Positions 36,511-48,236 of a DNA stretch of 64,000 nt are shown piece by piece. Both the position numbers and the translations under genes were made by a program. Under the pieces are notes generated by a model. It had not been told where the DNA came from and did not search any database. It saw nothing but the letters and a program-made list of their open reading frames with translations. The DNA is taken from the NCBI GenBank assembly GCA_029721435.1, contig CM056576.1:114184666-114248665 (forward strand). Direction: 5' to 3'. Each line of letters opens with the position of its first letter. Position 1 is the stretch's first letter. The stretch is from Gymnothorax reevesii (taxonomy: Eukaryota > Chordata > Actinopteri > Anguilliformes > Muraenidae).

Positions 36511-39500
36511 TTCAAATGAAAGTCTATTCAAGGTCTATTCAAGGATTGGGGAATTGGAGGATTGGGGCCGTTTCCTGGATATACCCCAAGCCGTCGCCTC
36601 CGACGGCATAAGCCAAGTTATTATTAGTAGGCGCAAAATAAAATATAAGTATCAATTTATGCCACATTTTATACATTAATTCATGCCAACATTTTTTTTT
36701 TGGCATTTAATGGCATGATAATTCTTTATTAATTCATTATTTATTTATCTTTTAGATTGGCAGTTTCAGTCCTCTATACTGCATTACCAAATGACTTCCA
36801 ATAACTGCACCTTACACTATATTATTTTGCGGTATTTGGATAAATCAAGCACATTGATTTTTTTTCCACTCACAAAAAAAAAAAATTTCCCCGAAATGAA
36901 GTTGAAGAGGTCAGTTGCACCGCTATTTTTGGGCTACGCTTTTTCCTGTGTTTGGAATTTTTACATTGTAAAGAGCTTAATGGATTGAGACTGAGTTTGT
37001 CAATATATCGCATTAGATTCTATATGGTAGCAATTGTAGAATTAAATATTCCCATGTTCCAAGTCCCTTTGAGTGTACCTCTAATGAGTTTTGACCAAAG
37101 CTCCTGCATAATACCAGCAAATAAGCTAAGCTAATTAGCTTAGTGTGCATTACCATGCAAAGGACACACGTGAGTTCTCTCGAATTAGCCCCAGCTAGGG
37201 CAGGAGGACATATCCTTTGGTATCAGTAGGTTAGTAGGGTATGCTTTCTAGTGCATAGCTTAGATCTCCAGACTTATGCTTCACAGGTCTGGTCATTGTC
37301 TACCGAATACTATAATCCATATGTCAAATTACTCCTTTTTTTTAAGTCATCATGCAATATATTCTACATGCTTTAGCAGAGAAAAACTGTATGTCAGTTC
37401 AATGTTTCAAAAATAACTACCATGGGATTCTAAAATCCAACACTTATTCCAGTGTCTTAAACAATTCTGCATTATTGAATAAGTAATTTTTGTCACCTAC
37501 AGCAGGAAATGTATCTGTGAATTGTGGAAAATTGTTGCTCGCTGCTCTCTTCGTTCAGCGAAACAAACTAAATATAGCCGACCAAACAGATATTTTATCC
37601 CACAGAAATGAAAGGAATCACAGGGTGGCTGTATTGCAAAGGAAATGTCAGTCTGAATCTGCTCCCTGTTGCAGAGTCGGCATTAGTCCAGCAGCCGGTC
37701 ATTAGGAAGTGCAGACAAGGTGATGAATGACATGTTCAGCTCCTACTGGTGCGGTGCTCTTTCCACCTGGGCACAGCTGGGCTCAGGATTGGCCAAAAAT
37801 CTTCTTTAGGTCCTTCAGTCATTTTGCGGGATATATCCCCTAATTTAATTAGGAGCACTGAGGTCAGGGCACCATTTTGCACCAGAGAGAAAGGGGCATC
37901 TAGTTAGGTGTTCTAACAGTGTGCATACAGTGAATATAACACAATGTTTTTAATGTCTGTTTTTTAGACAGATATTTGACTGCAAGCATCCATCATCCAT
38001 ATGATATTTGGTTTACCCACACCTCTTTATTTCATTTTTCTACTTGGGCAAGTTGACCAAGTTTGCTTTAAGATACTTCTATCTAGCCCTGTAAGCATAA
38101 ATTTTACAAACTTTCAAGTCTACCCAGATCAATTTGAAGACCATGGATTGAGATTGAAATCTAAGTTGCATCAAAATGCAATACTGTAAAATTATCAAAC
38201 ATCCTCACACAAATCCACATTTGACAAATATTTCCCATTTCCTTTGCCAAGTATTGCCAAATGTTCAAGTACTTAAAACATTGTCTGAACAGGTCTTGCC
38301 TAAAAATATGATTTGATCATTTCTATATTGCTATATGATAGGCTGCAGTATTACCACTCGCTGTCTTGCTGTTCGTATAGGTTGGGTGCCGATGTGTGCA
38401 CGCTTGCTTGCATAAATTGAAGTGTGCTTGGTTCGGGCTTATAGGTGTCCCCTCAGCGTAATGCCTTTCCCTGCGTGGCAGACGGGTTAATGAGGCCAAA
38501 GTGCTGTAACCTCTTATGTCAAGGGTCATATTATGAGGAACAGATAAAGTGCATGAAGGGTTACTCCACTTTGTCCCTCCTCCCTGTTCCTAAAATGAAG
38601 GCCAGTGACACAGACAAGCCTATTTACCTTTCCCTGTCTCAATATCACGGAAAGGAGAGGTGCCACCAAGCTCCCAGCCAATGGGAGATTACTCCAAGAA
38701 GTTTCAAGAAATTCATACTGGGGGTATCATGGGGCAAATGGTTATCTGTACTCAATGAAAAAGAAGATCCTGAGCCAACTAAGCAGATAGATCTAAACAA
38801 ATGGCTTGTGAAGCTATTACTTGAATTGATGCAAGGAATCAAATATTCAGGGGAGTGCTCTGATGTGTTGGATTAAAACCAGAACTGCATCTTGCATTTC
38901 AGCTGAATCGCGCATAATCAAAGGTCCAACTGAGTTTGTGAAACAGCCTCATACTCCAGGTGCAGACATCATGCAGACCGGCGCTAATGGGGACTGTGTG
39001 AGAGTACAGTACACTGAAAGAGAAAAATTCATTTGAAAAGCCTTTTCTCTTTTTTTTGCTTCAATTTTATGCAGCTTTATTTTTCTTGTTTCTCGCTTGA
39101 AAGTTTTTTGGTTGCGTCAAATCATTTTTGGTTGATGTTCTTGCAAACCTGATGATTTCAGCTGAGAACCTAAAAAAATATTTCACGCTAAGATGTTATT
39201 TTTTAGTGAATGAAGTATTAGTTGTTTGGCAAAAATAATTTAACAAGAGCATTTTAGTTGTGCATTCTGCCTTGAAAATTGGCCTGACATTTTCTTAATT
39301 GATCGAGTAATGTCACAGCGCTTACGAGCAGAACATTAGCATGCGGAGCCTATATCTAGGAAGAAAGCTTTCTCTCCCTCAAAAAAATCACCGATTATAT
39401 AATTAATATATAGCACTCCAATAATTTACTCCTCCCTTGCCAGGGCTATATTATAAACTGCTTGGAGCTGGGAGTTATTTCACTGTCTAAATGAGTACAC

Positions 39501-39963
39501 ATACTGTGATTACAATGCAGCAATCCTGGTTGGTTGACAGTTAAGGAGTGTGGTCAGTCATACTGTGGTTGTTTGTATAAACCTGCTGGATTGCGTAACA
39601 AAAATGACTAATTGGTTATACAAGTCAAGCTATGAATATTTGGACTGAGTCAGAGTTATCATTTCAGCATATTAGAGTTGAAATTAAATAATGAGAATAA
39701 GCTAAAAGAGTAGCTTTCAGTTTTAATTTACTGAAGCTTTTTTTAGGTCCAGATTGGGTTAACAGTGTAGGAATTACAGCACTTTTTATACGCGACCTCC
39801 TCCCTATTTAAGTGACGGGAAAAAAATTGCTGGATAATTTGCTGCTAGTTCTTACATTGCCACCTGTGTATTATTCCCCCATTACTTTTGATTACAACTG
39901 TGCAGATAAAATGTCTTGTTGATTTCAATTGCTGCTTTTGCATTTGATGGCGGTTGGCAGTGT

Positions 39964-41357
39964 AGTGGAGCGGCTAAGGCAAGATTTCCACCTGAATCGT
40001 TCAGTTTTTGCAGAAAGCAAGAAACTTTACACGGGGTAGCTCTACCCATGGGGTATGAGAAAAAAATAGCCCCACGAAATTTGCACCCCCTGGTGGCCGC
40101 CATCTTGAATTTTAGTATGGCTGCCATTCTGCATCTATTATCACCCATAACTTCAAAACTGAGACAGAAATGTTCTGTTTGCTGCTAGCCCCCCATTTTC
40201 AGGGTTAGGGAATCTCCTAAGACCAATCTGAAGTTCGACAGATGTCCGCCATATTAGATTTCAAGATAGCGGCCATGCTTTTCAGCATTCATTATTAAGC
40301 GGATGGTCACAAATAGGAGTGGCATGAGGACTCTAAATCGACAATGCAGACTACATCTTCTGTGGCTGAGCAGGCACTGGTTTGAATGTACATTTAAGTA
40401 GGCCTAATAAAAATGATTGACCCTGACATGAACACCAGGGGGGTCCTATATAAAACCACTGTGTAGAGGGTCAACAAATGCTTGTATGAGTCTGATTTGC
40501 CAAATTCCAAAAAGTAAACTGAAAACATTGTACATAACAATTGAAAACTCTGACCATCTAGAAAGGTTTATTTTAGCTGAATTATGTCATTGTTGGCACT
40601 CCATATCAATTACAAGGCAGTGCTGCCATCTATGATTCAAGTTGAACCCAAGTCATGACCATGTCATTCATTCATTATCTTTGTCATTTCATAAAGCAGC
40701 AAAATTGAATTAGTCAATCCTTTTGGTCTTTGAGTGACTTTTCAATTGCAGGTAGTGTAACGATAGAGATATTAAAATTTTTTAGATTTTACTACCGCCA
40801 TCTTGGATTTTAAAATGGCTGACTTCGGATTTGGACAGAAATGGTATGACTAGGTTCCTTGCCCCCAAAATGTAAGTTTTAGAGTTTGAAATGACTGTTT
40901 TGCGTTGCTTATGGTAGAAGTTAATTCAAAAAGTCTGAATAATGGTGGCCATCTTGAAATTCAATATGGCAGACATGTTATGAGATTCCCTGACCCTAAA
41001 AATGGGGGTTAGCCCAAAACAGAGCATTCCTATCTGTCTTAATTTCAATGCTATGGCAATACAACGTCATATGTGACGGCCATCTGGAAATCCACTATGG
41101 CGGACGTCTGTCGGACTTCAGATTGGTCTTAGGGGCTTCCCTGACCCTGAAAATGGGGGGGGCTAGTAGCAAACAGAACATTTTAATCTGTCTTAGTTTT
41201 GAAGTTATGGGTGATAATAGATGCAGAATGGCAGCCATATTCAAGATGGCGACCGCCAGGGGGCGCAAATTTCGTGGGGCCGTTTTTTTTCTACCCCTGT
41301 GCAAAGTTTCATACTTTCTGAAAAAACTGAACGATTCTAGTGCTTAGCTGCTCCACA
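39964..41357. mobile_element. 1.4-kb element with long inverted arms, YY1-type sites
   Basis: The left arm (about 39964-40274) and right arm (about 41074-41357) are inverted copies sharing GAATCGTTCAGTTTTT, CCCCACGAAATTTGC, the segment GGCTGCCATTCTGCATCTA, and GACCAATCTGAAGT. The interior holds further CCGCCATCTTGG/ATGGCNGAC motifs. There is no transposase-like frame. It looks like a non-autonomous foldback DNA transposon; the family is unknown to me. Confidence 0.7.
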
Positions 41358-41389
41358 AGTGTTCTTACCCTGGTGAAGAAAAAATTACT

Positions 41390-42120
41390 CACCACAGTTG
41401 GCCAGATTAAGAAAACCCTTCAGGAGGTGTTTCAGTGTCGAAGTCTTAAATTGAAAAAAGACTTTGCCCAAGTAAATACAGAGGACTTATCATAAGATGT
41501 AAGCCATTGCTAAGCATCAAATACAGGAAGACTAAATTAGAGTTCGCCAAAAAGTCTAGCCTGTACAGTTCTTCAACAACATCCTTGGGACACATGACAC
41601 ACATTTCAATTTGTATCAAGATGATGGGAAGAGTCAGGGGATGGGAAAAAACTGCTGATGATCAGAGGCAGATCATCATCTGTGAAGCACAGTGAAGGTA
41701 GTGCTATGGTGTGGGCATGCCAATAGAACTGGTTCCCTTGTGTTTATTGATTATTTGACTGCTGATAAGTGCAGCAGGATGACTTCTGAATTTTAAAATG
41801 CCATATTTTGTACTCAGATTCAACTAAATGCCCAAAAAAGTTGCTACACAGTGCAGATGAACAATTAATTTTTTAAGGCAAAGAAGTAGAATGTCTGACA
41901 ATGGTCAAGTCAATCCTGAATCCAACTGAGCTTGCATTTCACTTACTGAAGGAAAAACTAAAGTAAAATTGAAGTAAAACACCTGAAGAACAAGGAGGAA
42001 CTGAAGACAGCTTCACTGGAGGCCTAGAGGAGCATAGCGATTGAAGAAACCCAGCCTATGGTGATGCCTATGGGTCTTAAACAGTCATTGACTGCAGAGG
42101 GTTGGCAACCATATACAATC
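41390..42120 (+). pseudogene. Tc1-like transposase relic (+ strand)
   Basis: Shifted frames give SSVKHSEGSAMVWAC (VKHGGGSVMVWGC in relatives) near 41680-41725, then LNPTELAFHLLKEKLK near 41917-41964 (the block with the third acidic residue) and a C-terminal VIDCRGLAT-like end. There are numerous stops. Confidence 0.65.
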
Positions 42121-42429
42121 CGATTTTATGACACAAGTAGTTTTATTTGAAAAGAAAATACAGTTCAGTTCATGATTATGCTACAAGTAGTTCATGGGTG
42201 TTTATGAGCTCAGTCACTTTTGAGCCCCAATAATTGAGCTGGGTATAAACCTGGCTGTAATTTATGCGCGGTTTTCATAATATTTTGGTCACAAATTAAA
42301 ACTGAAAGCCTTCAAGTAAATTTTGATTGTTTTGTTTCAAATCCATCATGGTGGTATTCAATGACAAAATCGGTGATCAGATTAGGTGGATTTGCACTGC
42401 AAAATGCAAATCAAATTTCAGCATTTTTG

Positions 42430-44000
42430 ACAAAATGCTAATCATCATAACAATCCTTTTGCAAAAAAATGCGATTCAAAAACATCTGTATGATATTTCA
42501 TGGATCCCGACTCACTGGCCTGCAAACTTCCAAATTCCCAAGCCACATAGCAATAAGAGAAGTTTTCACGACTTTGATTGGCTGGAAAATGATGTTCCTC
42601 ATATGCATACCAACCAATCAGCTTCTGGGGAGCGTATGCATGCACTTGGGACTTGGGGGGCTTTCTGGTACAGTTTACGCTCTATCATCTTTGGTCATGA
42701 TGGTTAGACTCTGCTATGTGAACCATCGCGTACAAAATTACGGTGCTCTTTGGATATATCCACCTAGTTAGCTAGTAAGCTAACTAATGTTAACTAAGGA
42801 AAATCATTGTTAATGATCATCACATTAAACTGATATGATTTGTTTTTTGCCCCAACTCTACTAACTTAGCTAGCTGTAATAAGCATGAACTTATCCGAGG
42901 CTTTGCGGCAGTGTCTGCAACCCAAGTGTGCCTGCAGATTTCAGAGACTTCCGAGACTTTTCAGAGTGAGCTTGCCAGTGAGTTTAAAAGCAATCGCTTA
43001 GGTACAGCTTGCCAGCTAGTGAACCCATGGTAGCCATGATGCCTATTGGAAAAGCTCTTACAGCTCTGATTAGTCACTTTCAACACCATCGCACATACAA
43101 GACCTCTTTCACCATTGATTACTAGCTTATTTTATCTAAAGAGCAAACAGACAGTTCGGGCCTGATGTTATTATTATATTATACTAGCCATGTTATTTCA
43201 TGGCTAGTTTTATCTGAATTATCTTGTTATATATGCTACCGTTTATTACATGACTCTTCAGATTATAAAGCTATTCCAATCTATCTGACGCTAGTTAAGG
43301 GGAATTTTTGTGATCATTGTTATACTAAAGCAATGTGATTTGGTCTTTGCCCTAATGGAAAGAATTCCGCGTCAGAACTTTTTTCGGCTTTAACACTGAA
43401 TCATCTTGACTGGATGTGCGCTTTATGTTTTTTACACACCCAAATATTCCTCCTGCCATCCAAACATCACGGTAAGCCGATAAAAGTCATAAAATCTTGT
43501 CCCATTGCTATGTGGTTCAGGGAATCGCGAGTTCGCCGGCCTCTCCTGAAACATGCACAATGATTTCTGATCATTCAAATACATGATATTGAGATGTAAA
43601 AATGTGACTAAGTTGGAGAGTGCCTTGTGTGACTGTATTTTAATGGGAATGGATCCTTTCACATCTATGATCAGGTTTTAAAAAACATTATGCTACAATA
43701 AGGTATAGATAAGACAATGATAATTTCATTGGGAAACAGAAGTGTGCTGTATTAAATTTTGATTGTTCCGGGTAAAATTGATGCCTTTTGGAAATAATCT
43801 GTCTTGCTTTCGGAATGGAGTTGTATTTCTATTGTAGTTGTGATTTGTCATTAGGAAAGAATAAAAAAGTCCTTTTGTCATTTAAAATCTGATATACTGT
43901 TTTCTCATTTTTGCAAATTATTTTTCAGATGTGCAAAATAATTGCTAATCAATTGATATAATGATTAGCAAAAAATGCTAATCGATGTTTTTTTTCCTTA
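42430..44000. repeat. Diverged foldback with TGCTAATC-rich ends
   Basis: 42516-42597 (..CCACATAGCAATAAGAGAAG..) and the reverse complement of 43462-43545 (..CCACATAGCAATGGGACAAG..) are related. TGCTAATCAT-ATA at 42437 also matches the reverse complement near 43960. Inner boundaries are uncertain. Confidence 0.5.
43942..43983. repeat. Overlapping alternative hairpins
   Basis: TTGCTAATCA (43942-43951) pairs with TGATTAGCAA (43962-43971). GATTAGCA (43963-43970) can instead pair with TGCTAATC (43976-43983). Confidence 0.7.
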
Positions 44001-44188
44001 ATCTGATAACTGCAAATATTGACAATTGTGACACTGTCCAAATGAACCTGAATGTATCTTCTGGCATAGTGTCTAAAACATGCCTTGGATTGTGAGGTAT
44101 AAGAGCACATATGCTGTGTTCTATATAAATAAATAGCTGACACAGTAGCTATGCCTGCGAAAGTCATATTTGTTCCTTTCTCTTCCAG

Positions 44189-44231
44189 CAATATGTTTCC
44201 CGAAAACTTAGTCCAAGCGACTTTTCAACAG
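44189..44231 (+). CDS. slc1a7: slc1a7 microexon (43 nt): NMFPENLVQATFQQ
   Basis: A 43-nt exon lies between an acceptor ...TTCTCTTCCAG and a donor CAG|GTGAGA. Its first base completes the Arg codon begun 15.3 kb upstream (CG + C). The remaining 14 codons read NMFPENLVQATFQQ and end in phase 0. NMFPxNLVxAxFxQ is the conserved EAAT segment just after TM3, at the start of TM4, so the exon is firmly identified despite its size. It is far too short for ORF-based detection. Two Glu/Lys-type positions of other EAATs are Gln here (VQ and QQ), a mild divergence. Confidence 0.93.
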
Positions 44232-44429
44232 GTGAGATTATTTTTCAACTACATGTTTTAGTTCAGCAGTTGAAGTTGAGCAGCTTTGCAAAGGCTTGAG
44301 CAGCTGTACCACAATTTGAAGAATAATTTCTGACCGATAATTTCAAGCCCATCTACTGAACTGTTTCACTGAACTGCACTGACATTCAACAGGATCTCAT
44401 TCAGTGTTTCTTAATCCTTCTTCTCTTAG

Positions 44430-44664
44430 TATCGGACAAGAAGCGTCCCAATCATGAAGTCGCCAAAACCCACTGTCAGTCAGGACCTTACAGAGCCTAC
44501 CACCCGGCGTGTCTTTATCTACGGTATCCAGGATGACAATGGTTCTGATGTACAAAACTTTTCATTAGACCTAACCCCACCACCTGATGTTGTCTTTCGC
44601 ACACTTCCTGGCACCAGCGAAGGCATGAATGTCCTGGGCATCGTCATCTTCTCCGCCACAATGG
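44430..44664 (+). CDS. slc1a7: slc1a7 exon: TM4 and extracellular loop
   Basis: The exon starts in phase 0 after ...TTCTCTTAG with YRTRSVPIMKSP and ends GCCACAATGG|GTAAGG, leaving one base of a Gly codon. It encodes the long, poorly conserved extracellular TM4 loop followed by the conserved segment GMNVLGIVIFSATMG. The stretch RRVFIYGIQDDNGSDVQNFS, then LDLTPPPDVV, is diagnostic of EAAT5 within the SLC1 family. It carries an N-glycosylation sequon (NGS), as expected for this loop. No frameshift or stop is present. The previous intron is only 198 nt, in contrast with the 15.3-kb one before the microexon. Confidence 0.96.
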
Positions 44665-44799
44665 GTAAGGCTGCTTTATGGGTCCCCACACTTACTACTA
44701 ATGGAAATTTCCCCTACTTCACCAGTTATGCTGTACTTCTTGAGTTGCTGCAATAGGTGTGGAGCATCTGAAATTTGTATACTTCCTGTTACATATATA

Positions 44800-45523
44800 C
44801 AGAGTGAGTCAAAAAAAAAAAAAAACTAGACACTTTTTAAATGTCCAATTATTATACTCTGTAGCAATGTATACAACATCTTTTTACATGTGCGTTTTCA
44901 GCAGCTCTTTCTGCTTCTTTTGATACCAGTTTGCACCTTGTTAGATGAAACCCATGACTGCTGTGGAACAATTTAAGGAGTTAAGTGAAATTTCACTTGT
45001 GCCAAATGATCAGTCTGTGATACGAAGCAAACAAAACAGAATTCCCTCAGTGAAGTTTCAAGTCAACATAAAACATTTATGACACGTTCGGAAACTGACA
45101 CCGAAAACTCTGTTTCCGTTACACATTTGTAACGTTCTGTGTCCTGTGATATTCAGTGACCATGAAGACCCTTTGCCTGGGGGTAAACTGTGGACACTCC
45201 ATGCTTGGCAGTGCCAGGTCATTACGACCAATGGCCAGACAAGATTTGTATGCCTGTTTTTAAGTTCAAATGTCTATGCAACCCATTATGACATGCATAG
45301 TCAATTTCATATCCAGCCCTGCTCAGTTGGCACAAGTCGGATTTCACTTGAGTCCCTTAATTGTCCTGTGTGCAGTCATGCCTGAAACCTAATGAGGTGT
45401 AACTGGTGCCAATATCAGTGGAAGGATCTGAGACAAAAGTACTAAATATGTTGTATCCATGTATATTGCTACACCATCACAAAACGAACTGTTAAAAAGT
45501 GTATCCTTTTTTTACACGCTCTG
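44800..45523. mobile_element. Mariner-like MITE, 724 bp, TA-flanked
   Basis: Ends CAGAGTGAGTCAAAAAAA and, inverted, CAGAGCGTGTAAAAAAAGG. Both are followed further in by CACTTTTTAA and TGTAGCAATRTA..A-ACAACAT-type sequence in inverted orientation. TA dinucleotides flank both ends (44798-44799 and 45524-45525). No transposase is recognisable. Confidence 0.65.
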
Positions 45524-45639
45524 TATAATTTTACCTCAAAAGGTTCAACAACATGGAGATACCAGTAGAGATTTTCTATGGTTCAACACCACAGATAAAG
45601 CAGTAGAGTGGGCCCTTATTACAGCACAGAAGTATCAGC

Positions 45640-46195
45640 TGTCAGGACCCATGGTATAACATAGACCTAATAGTCCCAAGGATCTATAGTGCAACAGAAG
45701 CAGTTTGGTGGTTTGGTGGCCCGATAGCATGAAGGAAGCAGTTTGGACATCCCATAGCCCAACAGCACAGAGGCAGCAGTAGTGAAAATCAGAAGTGGAA
45801 AGTCTAGGGATCAGAAAGTAAAAGTTCTGGCATTTGTTTTGCATGAACCCTAATTAGCTAGTTCTACATCTCGGCTGAAGAGTTGTGCTAATCAGGCGAT
45901 TGGAGAAAAACACTACAGAGGATTTTACTTTGCAGAACTGGATTAAGCCTTATGTTGGGACCCATAGTGCAACAACATAGAGGTAGCAATAGGGTGGAGA
46001 CACAAATATGCCAGCACAGAACTAGCAATAGGCAGTACACAAAGTACACCAGCATAGAGGTAGAGGTAGCAATAGGGATGATCAATGGTTCCAGACCAGT
46101 GAGCTATCAATAGTGAGGGTCCATTGTTCAACTGCATACTGCCAACAATAGTGAGGACCCATAGTTCAACAGTGTAGAGCAAGCAATGGGGTCAT
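45640..46195 (+). repeat. Degenerate minisatellite, left part
   Basis: Repeated GGACCCATAGTGCAACA-CATAGAGGTAGCAATAG-type units of roughly 36-40 bp, strongly diverged. The array continues at 47745 after a foreign insertion. Confidence 0.65.
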
Positions 46196-47744
46196 GTGAC
46201 CAGATTTTTGAAATGAAAACCAGGAACACTTCTGGTTCCGAGGTCAACATTACTTTAAAATTTAAACTATTATTATTTCTGTTAAAAAAAAAACAGGACC
46301 CCTTCTATTTTTATGCACATTGACTCAAGAAAATGTACAGCTGCAACAAAAGAAAGAAACGACAGCATTGGAAACGTAGAGGGAAATATGATATATATAT
46401 TTATGTGCGGGAAAAACTGCTTCACTTTAATAATTCAGTTACAACAGAAGAGTCCTTTACTGCATAGCCTGCTTGCTTACCTTAGCTCTGGTTTAGGGAA
46501 CCTTGCACCTGGAGAGCCATAGACCTGCTTGTTTTAGATTTATTTCTGCTTTAACATACCCGATAGAAATCATTGAAGCTTGTCAAGGGCTTGCTGATGA
46601 AGTACGTTTGATAATGAGACAATTAGGTGTGCTATAGATGAGAAACATCTAAAGCATGCAAAAGTAGGGCTCCCTATCCTTGCTTTAGCTTTTAAGCTAT
46701 TTAGTAAGCTAGCTACACTGTGCAATTGGGCATCTGCAGAGGCAGCCAATCAAGGATGAAAGAGAATTAGCATCCAGTGGAGTTAAACTAATGTAACCTA
46801 CAGCCCCATTTAACTAAAATAACAAATGGAGCTTACAACTTAATTAAGCAAGTAATTTCCTGACCAGGAATTTGTTAACTACGTCATTAGAAAGTGGTAA
46901 TGAGTTGTAGTGATAACATTAACCAGAGTTACCAACATTACTGGCCTCTTAATGAATTCTGGACCACTCCCAAAGTGGAGGAGAGTGTCGGGTGGAACTG
47001 CAAAGAGGGAGTAGGGGTGAATGTGATGTAAGGCTTGGTTTGTGATTGTGCGAACGTTGGGCGTCCCCTGGTGGCGAGACTCTGGGTGGGGCTCTCATCT
47101 CTTGTCGGAATCCGTGTGGCTCCTAAGCCTCCCAGGGTCCCAGTTGGTGGCTGTTTCTGGCTTCCTTCTTGAAGAGGAAAGGGAGGGTGGGACATAAAAA
47201 TGAGATGAGCGGGGTTTGTTGAAATGTTGGTAGTATTTATAGGCGTAAAGACGAATAGGGAGGCAAATTGGGAGTGGCCCTGTTCATTAACCTACGTTAT
47301 CGGGAAATCCCTTTAAACTTTGCGCAAAGTCAGGAAAACAAGAAGACGCAAACTGCTATGGCATGCAATTCCCTCTGTTGGTCAAAAAAAAAAAAACCAC
47401 AGGATTGATGTGGTGAATTGCTGTTTGCACCATCTTTGTTGGACCATTTAGAAGCCAAGATATTATTTCACATTTAGCTTTAGTGTTGAACACACTGTAA
47501 AACAAGTGTTTGCCATTAACATGGCAATATCCCTCGCCGCCTCAATTTCATGTGGCAGTACGAATGTACGGACGGACGTATTTACCTACGTACGCACGGA
47601 GCCCAATGTTATATCCCCCGCTTCGCGCTAATCACGCGGCGGGGGATAAAAAAACAGGGACATGTCCGGAGACAGCTCCTGCTGGGGACAGGCTATAAAA
47701 ATGGGGACTGTCCCTGTCAAATTGGGATGTCTGGTCACCCTTCA
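46196..47744. mobile_element. Insertion splitting the minisatellite
   Basis: About 1.5 kb of unrelated sequence with inverted ends: GTGACCAGATTT near 46200 and TCTGGTCACCC near 47730. It contains its own nested MITE (46961-47280) and a CpG-rich segment near 47550-47650. The family is not identified. Confidence 0.45.
46961..47280. mobile_element. 320-bp MITE nested in the insertion
   Basis: GGACCACTCCCAA (46961-46973) and TTGGGAGTGGCCC (47268-47280) are inverted ends with one mismatch. The interior is G-rich with CCTGGTGGCGAGACTC. No coding. Confidence 0.5.
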
Positions 47745-48010
47745 ACAGGAGTATCCATGGTGCAGCAGCATAGATGTAGCAATAGGGAGGACACATGGTT
47801 AAACAGCGTGAAGGTAGCAGTGGAGAGCACCCAGAGCACAGCAGCATGTACACTGCAATAGGGAGAATCCATAATACCACTGCACATTGTGCTGAGTTCC
47901 CATGCCGCTGCAGCATTAAGGTAGGAGCAAAGAGGATCCTGAGGACAGCAGGATTGAGCTGGCAATGGGAAAGACCCGTAGAACAACAAAGGAGATTGCT
48001 TTTGAGAGTA
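47745..48010 (+). repeat. Degenerate minisatellite, right part
   Basis: Continues the GTATCCATGGTGCAGCAGCA-TAGATGTAGCAATAGGGAGG pattern seen at 45640-46195. It decays towards the TM5 exon. Confidence 0.65.
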
Positions 48011-48136
48011 ACCTTTATCACTAGTTACAGCAGTATTAGTGGGTTTCAATCCCAGCTCACTTGAGTATAACTTGTTCTGTTAACCGGCTGAAAAGAGAAA
48101 TTGCATTTACCTGTGGCTCTGTTTGCATATTCCCAG

Positions 48137-48236
48137 GGATAATGCTTGGTAGGATGGGACCAAATGGAACTGCCTTGGTCAACTTCTGCCAGAGTTTAAA
48201 TGAAGCTGTCCTGAAGATTGTGGCCATTGTCATATG
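48137..48236 (+). CDS. slc1a7: slc1a7 exon: TM5 start
   Basis: This 100-nt exon follows ...CATATTCCCAG. Two bases complete the Gly codon, then it reads IMLGRMGPNGTALVNFCQSL and NEAVLKIVAIVIW, with the Trp codon split (TG|GTGAGT). The sequence matches the region of EAATs where the loop GRMGxxG leads into TM5 (LNExVxKIVAxxxW). PNGT creates a potential N-glycosylation sequon (NGT) in a position I would expect to be cytosolic, so it is probably not used. It is in phase with its neighbours and has no lesions. Confidence 0.94.

Larger units (their letters stand above)
28900..44188 (+). other. slc1a7: slc1a7 intron, 15.3 kb
   Basis: GT...AG intron between the TM3 exon and the 43-nt microexon. It holds the inverted repeats, the GGTCA-rich tandem repeat, the gypsy LTR-gag fragment, the YY1-site element and the Tc1 relic listed separately. 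A stretch at 28937 (AAAGCTACACTATGTAAATT) resembles the end of a common fish repeat, but I could not find its partner end. I recognise nothing in 28960-30297, 30649-32750, 33130-35409 (A+T-rich with TTTATT/AATCAATC runs near 34040-34270) or 36620-39963. Confidence 0.9.
44665..48136 (+). other. slc1a7: slc1a7 intron, 3.5 kb
   Basis: GT...AG intron between the TM4-loop and TM5 exons. Almost all of it is repeat: a 724-bp TA-flanked mariner-like MITE near its start, then a degenerate minisatellite that is split by a foreign insertion. The last 0.1 kb before the acceptor shows nothing recognisable. Confidence 0.9.

Noticed and set aside
36689..37134. Short + frames with signal-like hydrophobic segments
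   Set aside because: A+T-rich intron; no conserved motif and no splice context.
38445..38876. 143-codon open frame on the + strand
   Set aside because: Hydrophilic sequence without recognisable motifs, no neighbouring exons in phase, and inside the 15.3-kb slc1a7 intron.
47632..48021. 129-codon minus-strand frame with Cys-rich repeats
   Set aside because: It arises from the degenerate minisatellite read antisense; the periodic residues follow the DNA repeat.
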